64,000 nucleotides of DNA from Roseococcus pinisoli (GTDB lineage Bacteria > Pseudomonadota > Alphaproteobacteria > Acetobacterales > Acetobacteraceae): contig NZ_JAHCDA010000001.1 of assembly GCF_018413645.1 (NCBI RefSeq), forward strand, positions 434,001-498,000, given 5' to 3'. A program made the position numbers and the translations under genes. Shown here piece after piece: positions 62,991-64,000 of the stretch (position 1 is its first letter; each line of letters starts with the position of its first letter). The notes beneath the pieces are model-generated. The model saw only the letters and a list, made by a program, of their open reading frames with translations. It ran no database searches and was not told where the DNA came from.

Positions 62991-64000
62991 GGGTTTCTCC
63001 TTTCGGTTGTCTGCGGGGCCCGCGCCCAGGCGTGGACGCCACGCGCAAGGCAGGAAGTTGGGGTGCCCCAGAAAACCAGTGGGATCGCGATGGCGTAGAC
63101 GACGACCACCGAGAGCCAGACGGCCCCGGGCCAGTCCTGCTGGGTGGCGAGATAGAGTGTCGAGAAGGCGAGCGGCCCCACGATGGAGGCCAGGCTGATC
63201 GCCGAGGCCAGGACGCCCTGGAGCTGGCCCTGCTGGGCGGGATCGGCCTGCCGCGTGGCCAGGGCCTGGAAGGCCGGCGTGCCCATCCCGCCGAGCGCGA
63301 AAATCGGCATGATGGCGAAGACCACCCAGCCCTCGCTGGCGAAGGCCATGACAGACAGCGCGAGGCAGGCGAAGCCGATCCCGGCGACCACGGCCCAGCG
63401 CTCGCCCAGCAGCCTCGTCGCGGGGCCGGGCAGGAAGGCCTGCACCATCGTCTGGCAGATGCCAAGCATACCCAATGACAGACCGATCCAGAGGCCGTTC
63501 CACTGGAAAGTGTCGAAGCCCCACAGCGCCCAGCAGGTGCCATAGGATTCCCCGGCCCCGGCCAGGAGGAAGTACACGAAGACGATCGGCAGAAGCCCCT
63601 TCCGCGAGAAGACCCAGCGCAGCGGCCGAAGCGGATTGAGCGCGGCCAGCTCGATCTTCTGGCGGGACGGCGTGCGGGATTCCGGCAGGACGAAGAAGGC
63701 CAGCAGCAGATTGCAGGCGTTCAGCACGGCGGCGGCGATGAAGGGCAGTCGCAGCCAGTGGTCACCGAGCAGCCCGCCCAGGACCGGCCCGATGATGAAG
63801 CCGATGCCGAACATGGCGCTGTTCAGACCGAAGCGGCGGGCGCGCTCCTCCTCGCGCGAGATGTCGGTGATATAGGCCGTGGCGACGGAAACATTGGCGC
63901 TGGTCAGGCCGGCAATGGCGCGGCCCAGCAGCAGCATCCAGAGCTGCGGCGCGAAGGCCATCACCAGGTAGTTGATGGACGCCCCGGCGAGCGAGATCAG
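62987..64000 (-). CDS. TetA-like MFS drug transporter, 5' end outside window
   Basis: The frame is open to the window end and lacks its N-terminus, about the first two helices. Remaining helices and the motif RAIAGLTSANVSVATAYITDIS, FGIGFIIGPVLGGLLG and a central loop match the tetracycline-resistance (TetA/TCR) branch of MFS. These proteins export tetracyclines or other amphiphilic compounds by proton exchange, but many relatives have other substrates. It is coupled to the downstream oxidoreductase gene by a 4-bp overlap. No TetR-like regulator is in view; it could lie beyond the window. Confidence 0.85.
   Translation of the reverse strand: MISLAGASINYLVMAFAPQLWMLLLGRAIAGLTSANVSVATAYITDISREEERARRFGLNSAMFGIGFIIGPVLGGLLGDHWLRLPFIAAAVLNACNLLLAFFVLPESRTPSRQKIELAALNPLRPLRWVFSRKGLLPIVFVYFLLAGAGESYGTCWALWGFDTFQWNGLWIGLSLGMLGICQTMVQAFLPGPATRLLGERWAVVAGIGFACLALSVMAFASEGWVVFAIMPIFALGGMGTPAFQALATRQADPAQQGQLQGVLASAISLASIVGPLAFSTLYLATQQDWPGAVWLSVVVVYAIAIPLVFWGTPTSCLARGVHAWARAPQTTERRNP

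Overview
The window is about 64 kb of very GC-rich chromosomal DNA, tightly packed with genes on both strands. It carries no CRISPR array, rRNA operon, prophage or recognisable insertion sequence. The gene set points to an alphaproteobacterium, most likely of the Rhodospirillales/Acetobacteraceae (Roseomonas-like). Evidence includes an ATP12-type F1-ATPase assembly chaperone (typical of alphaproteobacteria and mitochondria), the lptF-lptG-lptD-surA-rsmA order, pepA/holC lying opposite lptF/lptG, a Bug-type solute receptor, and ComF/GrxC/DUF1178 neighbours. The taxonomic placement is inference, since no marker gene could be aligned.

Layout. 0-9.6 kb: the tail of a CHAT-domain protein, a glycosyltransferase, a PHB-depolymerase-family esterase, malic enzyme maeB, an orphan HicB-like protein behind a flavin monooxygenase, a transmembrane Ser/Thr kinase, a tRNA-Leu(GAG) and lipB. 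9.6-18.3 kb: a DEAD-box helicase with a long leader, an aspzincin-like exported protease, an ABC exporter, and a coupled run of pseudouridine synthase, AsmA-like protein, ATP12 and acylphosphatase. 18.3-26.3 kb: an MBL-fold hydrolase and the outer-membrane biogenesis operon lptF-lptG-lptD-surA with rsmA. 26.3-34.4 kb: an FAD-linked dehydrogenase, a small membrane protein, tsaC/cysQ, and pepA with a second M17 aminopeptidase, an oxidoreductase and holC.

34.4-45 kb: a Bug receptor, cysG, cbpM/cbpA, DUF1178 and grxC. Next comes an AT-richer island with a lone papain-like gene, then comF, a four-rhodanese/cysteine-dioxygenase pair, a methyltransferase and map. 45-54.5 kb: metF, mlaA-mlaC, a Ggt-like lipoprotein coupled to an aminotransferase, a DsbA-like protein, a small lipoprotein, and the ispH-thrB-rnhA operon. 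54.5-64 kb is more accessory: DUF411, a beta-lactamase-like protein overlapping a membrane acyltransferase, MFS/LysR, a CSS-EAL phosphodiesterase, two small unknowns, and an MFS/quinone-oxidoreductase pair cut by the window end.

Much of the window serves the envelope: LPS export, phospholipid retrograde transport, OMP folding, AsmA and periplasmic redox. The remainder is tRNA/rRNA modification, sulfur metabolism and housekeeping. The most unusual items are the isolated C92-like gene at 39.3-40.1 kb, the kinase fused to a periplasmic AMIN-like domain, the Ggt-like lipoprotein with Ser in the nucleophile position, the beta-lactamase-like protein with RPG where KTG is expected, and several well-formed palindromes with no assigned regulator.
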